A DNA stretch of 64,000 nucleotides, taken from NCBI RefSeq assembly GCF_001649575.2, contig NC_051433.1, positions 14,197,501-14,261,500 on the forward strand. The letters are read 5' to 3'. Positions 1-14,555 of this stretch are shown in pieces (the first letter of the stretch is position 1; each line of letters opens with the position of its first letter). The translations under genes were made by a program, and so were the position numbers. The stretch comes from Kryptolebias marmoratus. Lineage: Eukaryota > Chordata > Actinopteri > Cyprinodontiformes > Rivulidae. Under the pieces are notes generated by a model, which saw only the letters and a list, made by a program, of their open reading frames with translations, was not told the DNA's origin and did no database searches.

Positions 1-1740
1 ATTGGTAATTCCACATTAGATTTATCATACTGTGTATTCACTCCTCTCTAACTGTGACCAGACACGAGCTAAGATTTTATTTTGTTTTTATGAATAAAAG
101 CCAGTTTGAACAAATAAACAAAAAAATCCATACTAAAGTAATGACTGATTTTTTTCTCAAAACTAAACGTAAAATAAGCCCATGTTTAAAAGAGTTCCAT
201 ACAATGGTTAGCATATCTGGTCAGAAAAGTACTGAATTAACTTGGAACTGCTGCAAAAAACAATTATTTTACTTTTTGTTAATCTATAAATGTATATGCA
301 TTTGTCTTTCTCCCTGTCCTGAGCAGTCTTCTAGTTAATTTTGCTCAAACATATCTCAGAAAAATTCTACTAATAGCATGTTTAAAAAAATAGAAAATGT
401 TAATAAAGTAGTACTCTGTTCATTGTTTCTTCAACAAACGCTCAGCGTTAGGAATTACCCAGATTAGAAGGTTTTACTTCTTATAGGAGTCAGTAAATTG
501 TTTCTTGACAAACTGCAGAAGTTTGTTGTTTAGCTTTTAGAGAGACTTTGCTGTTTTTGGCTCCCGTACAAAAAAAAGAGATTTGATTCATTGAACGCTT
601 CTTGCCAGCTGTCCATCTGTTAACTACCCCATTTCCACACATAAATTTAGACTCTACTTCATAGTTGCATGGCTGGTTATATGTCTTACCAAAGCCTCAG
701 TTACTCAGGCTGGATGAAATTTAAGAAATGCTAAATTTTTTTGAGAAATGGAAACTACAGTACTTTTTTCCCCTCACAACTAAAGACAAGATAATTAACT
801 CTTTGTTTGTTTTTCTCTTCTGTGGGCTGTCAGCCAGTGTGTTATGTGTATAGGTATATGTAAATCTAATTAATTTGATCAGAACCAAATGGACTCCGGT
901 CAAATTAGTTAAACATCTGAAACATAACAGAAGAAGGATTCACCAGAGCTCCACTGTCTCTGTTAAAACTCAAGCTGTGAGCAAATACTTCTTTTTTTTC
1001 TTCTTTTTTTCAGTTCATTTAGTACCAGTTCAGTCAAAATGATGGGCAATTATAACAACTATTTATAGCATTTCATATTTTGCTTTGTTTTGAGACCTTG
1101 CCTGCCCATCCACATGCATATTTACAATGACTGAAGCAAGGGGAGCGATGGCAAAAGACCCTCAGAGTTCACAAGCAGAATCAATGACGGCGTGCTTTTG
1201 ATTAAGTCACAATCAGTTGGAAAAGGATGGCTGAAAGGTGCACAGACATTATCAGCCGACAGTAAAATCAGCTGATAGATCAAAACTTTGGCCATTTGAA
1301 TTAATTCACTTTTTTTAAGATTTAAGGGGTGTCTGAATTAACAAATTATAATTTAAAAAAACAGTTTTTGAGAGGAACTATCAAAACAGCTGGAATTGAT
1401 AATTGTTACAGCTTTAATAAGATTTGCAATATTTATTGTAATGCATATAAAAATTTGTATGAAATGAATGTTAGTAAATTAACTCTCCTGTGGCCTTTGG
1501 GTCAAATCGTCTCAAAGTTCCAAGGACTTCTCTACCTCTCTTTGTCTCTTTCTCTTTTAAGGGCTTCAGAAGGAATAAACATATATTCCTTGTATATATA
1601 AAAGCAAATATTTTCCTCCTTAAGGGTGTAGTTATACCCCGTGCAGCTGACAAATTTAAGACCTTTGAGCCTCTCTTAAGCCCCTAGAATCCTTTGGTTT
1701 TTATTTATTATTTATTTATTTATTTTATTTTTCCTTCTAG
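1..1740. other. grm2 intron sequence, no feature recognised
   Basis: AT-rich DNA left of grm2 exon 2539-3376, therefore within the following grm2 intron. I searched for the next grm2 exon (cysteine-rich region) and did not find it. Short frames here have no coding character. A (TTTA)n-like stretch precedes 1740. Confidence 0.6.
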
Positions 1741-1886
1741 AAATTGTGAAGTGCAGAAAAGCACAGCTGGATAAGAGCACAGTGGACAGTGGACGCTCTT
1801 TATTTTCCATTAGTGAAAAGGTCAGTATTTCCATAAATCGAAGGATAACCAAAAGCTGGTACAAAGACGTGAGAGCATTTGAATTG
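1741..1886 (+). other. candidate plus-strand internal exon, unrecognised protein, antisense to grm2
   Basis: A long pyrimidine tract ending TTTTTCCTTCTAG precedes an open stretch of 2 bases plus 48 codons, closed by a textbook donor TTG|GTAAGC. The peptide is mixed and polar (for example SGRSLFSISEKVSISINRR) and I do not recognise it. It lies opposite the grm2 transcript, left of grm2 exon 2539-3376. It joins in phase 0 to the candidate terminal exon at 5554. No preceding exon was seen between 1 and 1740. It could be the end of a real antisense gene, a noncoding RNA exon, or chance. Confidence 0.35.
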
Positions 1887-2246
1887 GTAAGCCTGTCATT
1901 GGTGATGCACTTACAGTTACATAGGGGTTTTTTTGCATTGAAGAAAATGCAAAAAAAAACAAACAGGGTTTGTGCAATGAGTGTCTGCAGCATTCAAACT
2001 GAAGGGTTTTGTTAACTCATGCAAAGCACAAGCATGTGGAAACTGTTTAATCTCATCTAACTGAATCATAACAAAATTGATCAGCAGCAGTGTAAAGATG
2101 TATAATTAACATTATTTAACCATTGTATAAACTGGTACAATTAATCTAGATGCAACCTAATTTGGCATTTCTCTATAAACATACATGTTGTTATATCTAA
2201 ACCTGTTGCAATTATGTTGAGCAAAAATATTTCTATTTAGTTAACC

Positions 2247-2460
2247 CAGGGGTAGGCAGCCCTGGTCCTGGAGAGCCACTATCCTGCATGTTTTACTTGT
2301 TACTCTGCTACAACACACCTGATTTGAATCAGTGTGTCATTAACAGGCTTCTGCAGAACATGAAGAGGTGATTTAACCATTGAATCATGTGTGTTGGAGC
2401 TGGGAAACAAGCAAAACATGCAGGATGGTGGCTCTCCAGGACCAGGGTTGCCTACCCCTG
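2247..2460. mobile_element. hAT-type hairpin MITE with perfect TSD (copy 1)
   Basis: A 214-bp palindromic element. The left end CAGGGGTAGGCA and right end TGCCTACCCCTG are terminal inverted repeats extending about 33 bp. It is flanked by identical 8-bp duplications agttaacc at 2239-2246 and 2461-2468. TSD length and CAG/CTG ends indicate a non-autonomous hAT element. Related copies are at 22185, 38083 and 44595. Confidence 0.9.
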
Positions 2461-2494
2461 AGTTAACCTTACTGGTGGGTTAGTTATTATTTTA

Positions 2495-3418
<924 letters not shown>

Positions 3419-5040
3419 TTAAATTAAGCTAGAGGTAGACCAGTTATTTGTTTTTGACCCATAAATATAATAATTTAATATACATACACTGTACCAAATT
3501 TTGAAAAGGAAGAACAAAACTGTAAAAATACTGATTATATTTTAAAGTGGCAAAATTTTGCTTAATATTCAGCCAGCTGCTTAGTCGGTCTAACTCTACT
3601 TTGTACAGTTGCAAGAAAACCGTCTTGACTTAATTACATATATCATTATGCATAATGTCATATCTTAGAAACATGGTACTGTAAAGTCACACAGAAAACA
3701 CAGACCTGCCAAATGTTAGAAATGTTGTTGGCCATCTTTAAATAACTTGATGAAACCCACTAGACTTGTTTTTCTCCTGCTGAGACAATTAGTTTCACCC
3801 CATTTGATCTCTCATTTCTTTATTAGATCCCTGCTGGGTTCTTTGCATCTTAAACCCCACGAGCTGACTAAACAGCAAGCTCCTGCATTAAACAGTCTTT
3901 TTGGGATTGCCTGTTTACCTAATCTTTGATGACATGAAATATTTTAATAAAATTACAAAAAAACAAAAACTGTACACTTTGCAGATGAGAGTTAGTACAA
4001 GTGCTGCTTACAATAAATGGAATTTATTCTATTGAAGGAAAAAAAAATAACTGCACACATTTTTGTAAAATTCTTGCTCTGCTTTAAAAAGAAGGAAGCC
4101 GGAAGAAAAAGACAGTCAGAGGATGTCGAGGGCAGAGCATAGGGATGGAAAAGGATTCGAACTATCAAAGAGTCTTGAAACTTGGCTTTTTCTCTGTAAT
4201 AGTTTTTGTCGATGTTGTGACACTGCAGGCAAGGTGAAGAAGCGACTGACTAGTTTTTGCTTCAGGCACTTTCGTGGGTGCCTAAGGGGAGCCAGTCTCT
4301 TAATTCAAAGGAACACTAACCTACAGTTGACTTAAAGTCGACTCTCAGACAAGCACACATACAGCACCACATCCTGAATGTCAATGAGTCATCCCTGAGA
4401 AAGTCGGGAAGGAAAATCCCAATTGAATAATATATCTGCTCTGAGGTTTTTGACGCCACACGTTTCTCAGGTTAGAACAGTTTAGCTATAATTTTATGTA
4501 CAACAAGAAATAATAGAAAGTCCTGTCCTTAAGACAACTAGGTAAAACCAAACTATAGAATTTCTCCCATTGTTCTTCAAGGTTTATATTAAGTTCTTTT
4601 GGGGGAAAAAAACACATTTTGTCTGCCCCAAACATGTTGTTCTTTGATTCACCTGGTGACAACAAACCAAAATAGCTTGGCTTTTTGCCTCTTTACTGAC
4701 ATTCAAGAAAACCAGTTGTTTTGGGCAGCACAAACTTTGTGCTATATCATTTGGTAAAACTAAATGTGACAGGTCAGAGAAACAAAAAGGTCAAATCTTT
4801 TCTCAGCCAGAAAAAGGTGGAATGCTTCCTCCAGGTGGGGGGTGGGGGTGGGGGGTGTCTTTGCCTCAGGTGGAGGAGTTCAGGGAGTTTTGTTCATGAG
4901 TGATGGCAGGATGGAGCAGGAAATGAATCTATAGATTGGTGCCTCATCCGCAATAATGAGGTCCATCTACATTCAATCCCTTACTTATAGTCAAGATCAT
5001 CATTATGACCAAAAGAACAAGATTACAGATACAAGCGTCT

Positions 5041-5414
5041 AAAATGGGTTTTTATTTAAAGGGTGGCTGGGCTCAACCTTATAGATAAGGTGAAAGCTTC
5101 ATTATCTGGGGTGAGTTTGACGTAGAGCTGCTGCTCCTCTACATAAAGATGAGGTGGTTTGGGAATCTGATTAGGATGCCTCCTGGGCGCCTCCTTTTCG
5201 AGGTTTTTGGTCATGACTCACTGGAAGGAGACCCCAGGATAGACCCAAAACTCTCTGGTCTGGGAACTCCTTGGGATCTTCCAGGAAGAACTGGAGAGTG
5301 TGGTTGGGAAGGAGAATGTCTGGGTTTCCTTCTTAGACTTTTTGCTTAAGCAACATGACTATGGATAAGTGGAAGAAAACGGATGGATGGATGGATGGAT
5401 GGATGGATGGATGG
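5041..5414 (+). mobile_element. LINE 3' end with ATGG tail (copy 1)
   Basis: Translation contains MRWFGNLIRMPPGRLLFEVF and then text that decays across frames to the LLRLF region, the typical C-terminus of a teleost non-LTR retrotransposon reverse transcriptase. It ends with (ATGG)n at 5381-5414. It is truncated at the 5' side, within the grm2 intron. Same family as 61430-61835. Confidence 0.85.
5381..5414. repeat. (ATGG)n microsatellite
   Basis: Perfect tetranucleotide array forming the tail of the LINE fragment. Confidence 0.95.
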
Positions 5415-5553
5415 AAAAGACTCAAATCAGTCAAGATAAACATAATCCCTTTTTAATTAGAATGTATTTTCGCAGAACAGCTGGGCAGTGAATTACAATA
5501 AATCAGTAAGTTGTTTTGTGATGTAAAACCATGCGATCTTTGTTGTTTTGTAG

Positions 5554-5652
5554 GATAACTTTAAGATGAACATTGAAAGAGTCTTTGGCAATGACCTCAG
5601 ACTACGAGACTGGTCGAAAACCTCTGAGAGGATGTTTTCATATTCAGATTAG
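5554..5652 (+). other. candidate plus-strand terminal exon with stop codon
   Basis: The acceptor TGTTGTTTTGTAG is followed by 32 open codons, beginning DNFKMNIERVFGNDLRL, and a TAG at 5650-5652. An AATAAA at 6056-6061 could serve as polyadenylation signal about 400 bases on. Spliced to 1741-1886 it would give an 80-residue C-terminus. It lies inside the grm2 intron on the opposite strand, shortly after a LINE tail. Family unknown; the call rests on splice signals and open frame only. Confidence 0.33.
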
Positions 5653-5659
5653 TTTCAGC

Positions 5660-8600
5660 AGCATGATCAAAAGCCACTGGTCTGAATTTCTTACAATTAA
5701 TCAATAGCATTTGCTGCTCCCATATGAACAAAGTAGTCACATTAGCTAAGCCATGCACATCTCAAATGCAGGATTAAAAAAGGATCGATGTTGTAGCAGA
5801 ATTCTATCTAACATTTTAGTGTAGTGTCTCTTATGTGCAATAAGCCTACTTTTGTAGGAATAGTACAAAGTCAGGTATTACCGATAGTATGTCTATTCCT
5901 GTTTTTAGCTCCTTACAGTTAGTCTGCTTTTTGGACTTCACTTTTTTGGATTTTCACAACTACAGAAAATATTGAATTCTGAATTTATAGACATCACCAA
6001 AAGTATAAGATTGTGCAGGCAGTATAGCTTTGTTACACAGAAAGTTCTTTCTGTGAATAAACACGTACAGCCATAATGGAGGAGTTCAGTGATGATCAGG
6101 GAGTGAACATGCCATGCTGCTGGTGTAAATACAGCCTGAGCCGACCAACGAATGTGCTAATAAAGTGCTGTGGTGTAGATCACCTTCTCTTGCCCATTAT
6201 GTTTTGGTCGCTCAGCTGTTTCTGCAAGACTGGCTTTCTTTTTTTTTTAACTCACACTGACACAATGGTTGTGTTTGATCTTAATGAAGGACCAAAGTGG
6301 ACCAAAATGATGAAGAAAATAACACCTTTTGTACCTGTGATATGGCCCAGCAGCTGTAAGAAATGAGCCACAGACACAGAACAATATATAACTGTTTAAT
6401 TTGGTAAAGATTAAACAAATTTCTGTAAAGTATCAAATTAAAAAGGAAAGGAAAACCCAAATTATTGAAACACATGACTGATTATGATTTCAAACGGGGT
6501 CAAAGTTGGTTTCCTCTGAACGTATCAGGTCAGCTGAAGAAACCCCGATTACACAGACAGAATAATAATCAATTTATAATCATCTCTCTCTAAACTGCTT
6601 TGACAGCCTTTCCCAGCATGTAGAAAAATGATTGGTGGCAGTGAGCTTGCTCTTTGAGGAAGAAATAAAAACATAATCAAAAGTGTCATGCGACATTAAC
6701 ACTGATTAGTTAATTCATTTTCAGAGCACTAACGTCCCTATGAAGAATTGCAAAACTAATTCCCAGTCTCATAATTTCTAATGGATAATAGTTTCATAAC
6801 TGCAAATTAATCTCTCTTTTAACTTGATGGGCCATTTGTTAAATGTCGAGAATAGTTTACTTCTTTTACAATGTCTTTTACTTGTTAAAAGTGTTAGTGA
6901 CATACAGAGAAGCTTAAATTTGGCTTGGTCGTGGCTAATTTCAGGATTGATACATGATAACCTTTTATTTGTATCTGTAACTCAATTGGCTATACTAGTC
7001 AGATGCAAATAATGTTTAATATTGAAGGAAAATGCAATATTCTCCACTTTCTTTCTAAATGTAGTTCTGAAGAAAACAGGGAAAAAAAACAAGCATACTG
7101 GAAATCTTTTGTTTGGACATCATTTTGAAAAACAAGCAAAACGATAAGAATCAGAAATGTTTAGACAATTCTGCAGAGTACATGTGTAAATCTGAAGAGA
7201 TGCTGTTGGGCATGAGTAATAGAGTTTTCTTGAGTTCATCGAGTCTGAGTGGTTCACAAAAAACGAGTTTCGGTCTGAGACATTTCTCAGAAACATTCCC
7301 CTTTATTGTGAGGATGTAGAGTACAGGAAGTACTGGATAATTCAGAAATATCTTTTATACTTTATTGCAATGTTGTACAATCAAAAAGGACACAAATCAA
7401 TATATTTTTGAAGTGGACTCTCAAGATTATATATAGTTTTGAGCAACTTTTACTGATTATGTCTGTAGGCAGTTAAAAATCCAGTCCTTTTACCTCCTGC
7501 TGTAGAAATGTTCCCTTTTTTTAAATATTGTATAATTCTGCCTTATCTGCTTGTACTCTTTGCAGATACACTTAATGGCTGATTTTAGATGTTTTGTTCA
7601 AAACAACAAAAAAAAAGAGACGACTCTGAAAAAGCACATTGACATTATAAATCCATGAGTTAGTGCTTTTATGGGAGAGCAACCCCTATTTATTAGAGCC
7701 AAACTATTTTTATCTGAGGCACACAAATTGACATTAAACATAACGCATTACCTGAAACATTCAAAAGAATTGTGTGTTTTTGTGCTCGCAATAATAGTCA
7801 GTAATGCGTTTATAAACCATCCATTGTGTAGAAAATTTCTCCGTGGGTGCCAAAGTAAATGACTAATTTCTCCGGGTTTTAATAAATAGAGCTCTAATCC
7901 ACTTACAGTGCACACAGCTTATGAAAGGTTGTAAAGCAAAGTGACAGACATGACACTGATACAACAGGCTTATTGAAAGTCCTTAGATACATGTTGATGT
8001 GGTTTATATGAAAAGCCGAAGCTCTCCAACCTTCCACAGCCTATCGGGGGCACACAGATCGAGTCCGTGTCCCACTGGTTGATACCAGCAAACAGAACTG
8101 GAGGGTATGGAAAATGGAGTCTGCTTAATTCATCCTTGTCATTTGGAGTGATAGAATTATCTTTGCCAAATGTCACGCTAGAAGATATCAGCTAACTGGC
8201 CGACATTGCACAAATATTTTCTGTAAATAATCTCCGCTTTGAGGATTTCAAAGAAGACTGAGCCGAGATTGGAGAGGGCAGGAAGAACTTGGGGAATGAA
8301 TTGAATGAGCCGAAGGAGCTAGGGGTGTTTAGTAATTGCACTTGATTTTGGGACCTCCAGCCTAAATGAGTTTTAAGCAAGCCGCAAGAGTGTGAACTCT
8401 TTAAAAAACAAATCTACGATGCATCATTATTTATTGAGCACGCACAGACTCCGCCGGACCTCTGGAGGTCCACTGGGGTGTCCTGTCTAGGTCAGCTGCT
8501 TGACTGAACCGCCATCTAGAGAATTTGGAGGCCAAGTCAACACTTCAGGGTTGTTGCTGCGTTCTTCAAACCTTTCTTGAACAGGTGTTGCGTTATTCGA

Positions 8601-10010
8601 CTGAAAGAGGCCGCAGCCATCAGTGTTTCCATAAAATCATGTCAGCAGCAATGTTTAGTTACTTTTCAGTGAATGGCAGGAACGGAATTTTCCCGGCAGA
8701 ACATTTAGACATTTAATTAAAATGAAAGGAATATTGATAGCACCATGCCACCTTCTTTTAATGGTCAGCATGAGACTTGATGGTTTGGGAGCTTGACCCC
8801 TATGTACACACACACATATAATAAAAAACAAACACACAGGTATGCATTGTGAGTGACATGTTTCTCTTTTAATACACATTGTTTAGCAATTTGAGCTAAA
8901 GTAGCTCTTGTATCTTTTATTCCCCAGTGGTATCATTAACCTTTAACCTCTTGACTCTGCCGCCTGTTCATCAGTTTTCCTCCCTTTGGCCCACTTAAAG
9001 ATCCTGACCTCTACAGACCAGGGACACTGCACACAGGCTTTAATTATGGACATGTCTTTGGTCAGCTATGTGGCCGTCACTACTGGGCACTTGTCAGCAA
9101 CTTTGTTCACTTGCCTGTTTTTACTCAGCCCAACACGTCACAGCTTTGAAACCAAAATGTTCACTTCGTATCGAAGCCTCCTGCTGACTGACAGGTGTCA
9201 TTTTAACAATTTATTTTGCATTTTTCATAATGATATAACTGATTTGTGTTTATTATGTGTAATCTATCATACACATGTGGGTGTTTATAAAATCTGTGGG
9301 GCTCTTAGGTGTGCAGTGACAATGTCTTACTTATGAACATACAGTTTGATGTAATTTGTGGTTTTAAACCTTTATGCTAACTTTCCTTTTTTTCAGACAG
9401 GTCAATAATTATATTATTGCCTTGAGACATATAGTCACTTCTATTTATGTTTCATTAGGTAAGATTGTTTATTGTTTTTCTATACATTTAGACACATTTC
9501 TGTAAAGCAAACATTTTCCTTATCTGTCTTGTAAGCCTACAAGTCATATGAAGTGCATTTTATGAAATGCACTTCTTTCAATATCATAATCATTTGCATA
9601 AAAGATACCAACAGAGGTAAAAGGAAAAGGTAAAGATACACAGACACATAAAAAATACTTTGAGAGGGGTTTGATCCAGGAAATATCAAGCCTACTTTGT
9701 GAAAATGTCAGGATTTTTTTTTCTACACGAAAAGCCCATCTGCTCTTCCCCGAAGACCGTCTCAGTGCTCTTCTACAGCAAAAACACTGTATTCCCACTG
9801 CAGTAGTCCTCAGCTCCACTCAGCAGCACACATGTGCAGCTCTGTGCAGCTCTGCGACACATGCATACGAGACGTGGACATGCACACGCAGCACGGACTG
9901 TAATTATTAGACCATCCAGTTAGATTATTGTTAGGTTATATCTTGAGATTTTGTTGCTCGCCAATTGCTTTAATAGGCTGGAAATGGGAACTGTTTGTTA
10001 GGGTGAGCAG
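5660..10010. other. grm2 intron 2, unassigned stretch
   Basis: AT-rich intronic DNA. A plus-strand frame opens at an ATG at 6076 and runs 96 codons with many Cys, but has no recognised motif. Nothing else is supported. Confidence 0.5.
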
Positions 10011-10014
10011 CAGT

Positions 10015-10580
10015 CGGAGGAAAACCTGAACTCGAGATATTTTCTTTCTGTGAAAACTTTCCGAACAATTGTTATCTTACCTGTTGTAGATAGCTTTTTG
10101 AAGGACTTCAGTTTGGAGAAAACAAGTTTATTTCTCCAGTCCGAGCAGAGCCAAGGCCAAAGTTTGCCGTCATGAAACTCCAACTTCAAAAATTTTATAG
10201 GAATTCAAATGCCATTTTATTAGTCTTTACACTGCTGTCAGGTTTGCATTACACGGTTGCCTCAGATTGCACCAGAAGTGCTACAGCTAGCTGCTGCTGC
10301 TATTTGTGCTTGCAAATAACTATATAATTCTATGTAAAATAACACTGTAATGTAAAAATAATGTCAATGTAGAGATTGATAAAATAGAGTTCAGATGAAC
10401 CACTGTGAAATGTTTGAGACTTGTCAACAGCAATCTCCTTTGGTTCTCTGATGAGAATTAAAGTATTTCTCCAAACTGAGATCGTTCAAAGAGCTATTTA
10501 CAACAGGTGAGATATTAATTGTTTATGATTTTTCCACAGAACCTGACTTCAAAAGATCTTATCTATTACTTTAATAGGCA
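10015..10580. repeat. 550-bp MITE-like family, copy 1
   Basis: Imperfect terminal inverted repeats: left contains tatcttacctgttgtagata and right contains ctatttacaacaggtgagat. The core agtgctacagctagctgctg is followed by ctgctatttgtgc. Similar elements are at 24085 and 29860. No transposase frame is present. Confidence 0.75.
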
Positions 10581-10619
10581 AGAGATCTCAAGGAATTATT
10601 TATGCACTTTATTGATTAA

Positions 10620-10975
10620 AAAGAAACCCACTGAAATCTAAGTCAAATCATGGGAAACCAAAAAGAAAACCAAGGACACATAAAGCAGGACTAAGTCACA
10701 GGACCAAGAACAGGCGGTGGTGTAGAAAACAACCCAAACTGAGGCAGGAGTCCGATAATGGACTGCATTCACTGGGAGGGAGAAATGCCTGACACAGGTA
10801 ATTAGGCATTTGTAAACTATGACTAGGTATGAGTGAAAAGCAGAAAGGAAAACCAACTGATATAAAACCAAGGAACAAGAAATCGGGACATCATTCAAAA
10901 GCAATAAAGCAGAAAACCAAGAATATCTTAACAAAACCCAGAAATAAACAAAGGACCAAAGACGCTGTTACAAAC
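10620..10975. repeat. teleost interspersed repeat, A-rich (copy 1)
   Basis: A long CA- and AAC-rich stretch with phrases aaaccaaggacacataaagc, caggaaggac-like words and gacacaggtaattaggcat. It belongs to a widespread fish repeat type; the sequence at 14120-14555 is similar in composition and phrase order. Frames on the minus strand here are by-products. Confidence 0.5.
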
Positions 10976-10979
10976 TTCA

Positions 10980-13900
10980 TCCAAATATATTCCTGTTTGC
11001 TAACCCTGCTGGGTTTTATGAAGCTCCATTTTTGCTGAAGAAGTCTTTGAAAGCCCCAGGAGTCACAACACTAATCAGACTACAAGTCATGTTATGGTTC
11101 CACATCCTTCATAATCGATGTCAGTCACTGTGTAATTTAACATTACACTGGCTTCAGTTTTACTCGTTGGTGAGTCCTCTGTGTACGACTGTCTCTCTCC
11201 CGTCATAAACAGCCTCGGCGCAGTCGAACGGGGACAAGTCTAAAAACCCAGCTGATCATTCTGGGATCCACACATGATAATCTGGATGAGTTCACTGACT
11301 TTGTGTGACGAACATGCAAAGTATTTTAAATATTGGATTCCGTCAAGCCACAGACAATCTAATAATTGTCAATTACTTACGATATTAGAGCGTGTTATTC
11401 GCTTTTATCCATGAATAATTCATTTTTCACAGCACGGCTTTACTGAGCCCATTCATCTTTATATTGTTCCTTCCTGCCTTGAGTTCTGTCATGTGTTTCT
11501 ATGTTTGAATCCTTTGTGTGACTCATGTGTGCTCTGCAGATTGACAGTGTACCTGCACTGAAGACTATTATATAAATAGGATTATTTGTGATGGATAAAA
11601 ATGAGCTTCCCAAACCTGCTGAAAGCTCATAAATATACCTTATTATTTTTCCCCCATATTTTAGTCTTGTCAAAGATTGCACATGTTGGAGTTTATACAT
11701 TTAAATCTCGCAGTGCATCCTTTTGGAATCGTGTCTTCTTATCTTGTTAATTGGTTAAAATGCCCACTTCTCAGACCGTGTGCACAATCGTTCCTATTAT
11801 TTAACTCCATGCTTTTTCACAGAAAGAGCTTTTATTCCAAATTCCCTTTTAAACAAGCGGCTGATTTTTGCTGAAAGAACACAATAGAGTACTTTTCACC
11901 GCTTGCAGATTGGTTCCAGGAATTTTCTCCACACGTTTCGTGCCAGGGAACAGGTCGTTTTAGAGCGATTGAGTGTTTGACATTCCAGAGATGTTGTTCC
12001 TCTTGCATGCCCTGGTGATTGTGGTATTTTGCCTGGGGATGCTCTCTACCCAATATGTCATATTTAGCAGCACTGTCTGCTGTCAGGGTAACAGAAGTGG
12101 GAGTCCTGTCCACGTATTAATCAAAAGCCTGTCCCGAGGCTAGATGTTTCCGGATACTAATCAAATGATAAAACACAACTTTGAATAAACTACAGGACAC
12201 TACTGAGTAACACAGCTAATGCTGAACAAGCAGCTGTACTTTATCTGGTTGATGATTATTAGCAAGTTTATTGTAATATTTTATTTTTGCTGTTGCTTGA
12301 AGCTTAAACTTTGCAATATGCCAACAGAGGTTTAAGTGGATGAAACATGTCTTGTTGGTTGCTCTAGGTTTTTTTTTTACACATGAATGAAGATGCTGAA
12401 TGTAGTGAGCATGTCATCACAAGGTCATTACTCACTTTTCTCTGATGACCCGCTGTTTAAATGCACCACAGGAAAAGTGTTCAAGGCTAAATACTTGAAT
12501 CACATACATGTTTTTTTTTTCCCACAAGTGTATTCAAGCTGCCCAGATGGCATCACAGACTTCCCTCTGACTGTTAAAGATCCAGGCTTTGGTTGTCGAT
12601 TGCTTTGACGCCATATGATGCCATCTGACTCACTTCGTCGCTTTCCTTCCACGATTCTGTCCATCCGTCACTGTCGCCGTGTTTCTGTGAAACATGATCT
12701 CTTGTGCGATTCGCTCGACATCCTCTGCTCTGCGTGCACACCTCTGCCAAGCCACCAGACAGCCTGGCTGCAACCACAGATGGGGGGGGAGATGGGGCCG
12801 TAGCCTGCGAGAGCGTCACAGAACTTCGCCTCCGCACTTAACTCAATCTGTGCCCATATACCGCCAGCATGGCCAGGCCCGCAGCCAGATCCGCCCTCGT
12901 CTCTGCGATTGTCACACCACAACACCAGCAGCACAGCAACACACTTCTTCCATTGTGACAGATTTAGACGGCACTCAGCGTTCTCACCACCTGTCAGTTC
13001 AACATGTTCCACCATGTCGCCGCGGCAATAAGGGCTTTTAAACTAATATTGTTATGTGTCCTGTAACTGCCTTGGCCTTTGGGGTGAAATCCACATCTGT
13101 ATTACCCACCTGCTGTTGTCACCGAGGGGGCAGACTTGGTAACCTTTCTCACAGCTGAGCTGGCTTACCCAAAGGTCTGAAAGACTATAGATTATGCACA
13201 GACCAGGCAGTTACAAAGGACAGAAAGATTATGTGGAGAATGGTATCCGGTGGCAGCCCAGAAATGTCACATATTCCCCTGCCCTAAATGCATACCTTTA
13301 GGAACATTATCAACAGAGCAATAACATGTCGAAAGAGATACACCTCATCCCTTCTTTAAAGGGCACAACTTACACAACAAATCTTTGAAATATTAGAAAT
13401 ATGAAAAATGTTTATGTGGTCACGGTTTAAGTTAAAGCCTCTAGCAAGAAGGTAGGAAATGACGGTATGAGCACATTTACTGTCATGATTAAACGCTCAC
13501 CAGCCGGCTAAGATAAAGAACAACAACATGCACACTTCACGACTGAACTTTATCACAACACGGAGAGTTATTCACGGTGAGAAAGAGGACTGCGTCCTGT
13601 GGTTTACTACTGACGAGGAAGATTCTGTGAGAAGCTAGGGCAGACCTCAGGCTCGTAATAGTACATCCATAAATTACCACAAGACAAGGGCGCTCTCTAA
13701 GGAGCCCCAGATGCCGGGTTTTGCTAAAATTACACCTCGTTTATCAAACCCTTTATTTCCAAACTGTCCTTTTCTCCAGGAATCCTTTCACTGGTGCTCT
13801 GAATCCTCCTCTTACATCATGTTCCTTGGAGCTCTCTATCTGAACAACTCATGACTGTACTCTAGGTTTGGCATTGGGTTTTGTCACAGTTACAGTAAAC

Positions 13901-14119
13901 TGTGGTGTTTGCAGGATTCTGGTACATTTTGGGATTACTTAATATGTTTTTATTTTCATTGCCAGCATTTTCAAGCTTCAGTTAAACTAGACCGTTTTTG
14001 TTCATTGAGCTGATGTAAATTGTAATTGTTTTAATGTTGGCCTGTCATTGCAGAAACCCCCTACCCAAAACAACAACAACAAACAATCTCACTGCCTTTA
14101 AAACAGTTTAAAAGACAGT
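10980..14119. other. grm2 intron 2, unassigned stretch with GC-rich core
   Basis: Mostly AT-rich, with a GC-richer block at about 12550-13040 open in several frames on both strands. No family was recognised. See findings. Confidence 0.5.
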
Positions 14120-14555
14120 GTAGTTGCTATTTATGGATGGACTCAGATGCAAGCATGCAGGTGATGAGAATGGAAACTAGAGTTTTATCCACATAATGAG
14201 CAGGAACCTAAGGCTGTGTCACACAACAAGACTGAATAACAAAAAAACAATAACAAGGAGTTAACAACAAAGACAAACCCAAACAAAAAAGCACACACAC
14301 TGTAATGGGTGCTGAATAAGCGATAACAGTTGTGCTGATTACTAATGAAATACACGTGAACAAGGAGCTGAAAGCAGGAAGCTCTGAGGACATCTGGTGG
14401 CTATGACAACACAAGAATTACTAAAGGCTAAATAACCAAATATACTCTAGCTCATAATAAAAACTTAAAAACACAAACCCAAATAAACTCAACACACAGA
14501 AAAAAGAAAAAATATCGACTCTAAAACCATGGCACAACATGGGTCTGATCAGTCA
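14120..14555. repeat. teleost interspersed repeat, A-rich (copy 2)
   Basis: Begins near ggactcagatgcaagcatgc and proceeds through AAC-rich text to ccatggcacaacatgggtct, a start and end typical of a common fish repeat. It is probably non-autonomous; its class is uncertain. Confidence 0.5.
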
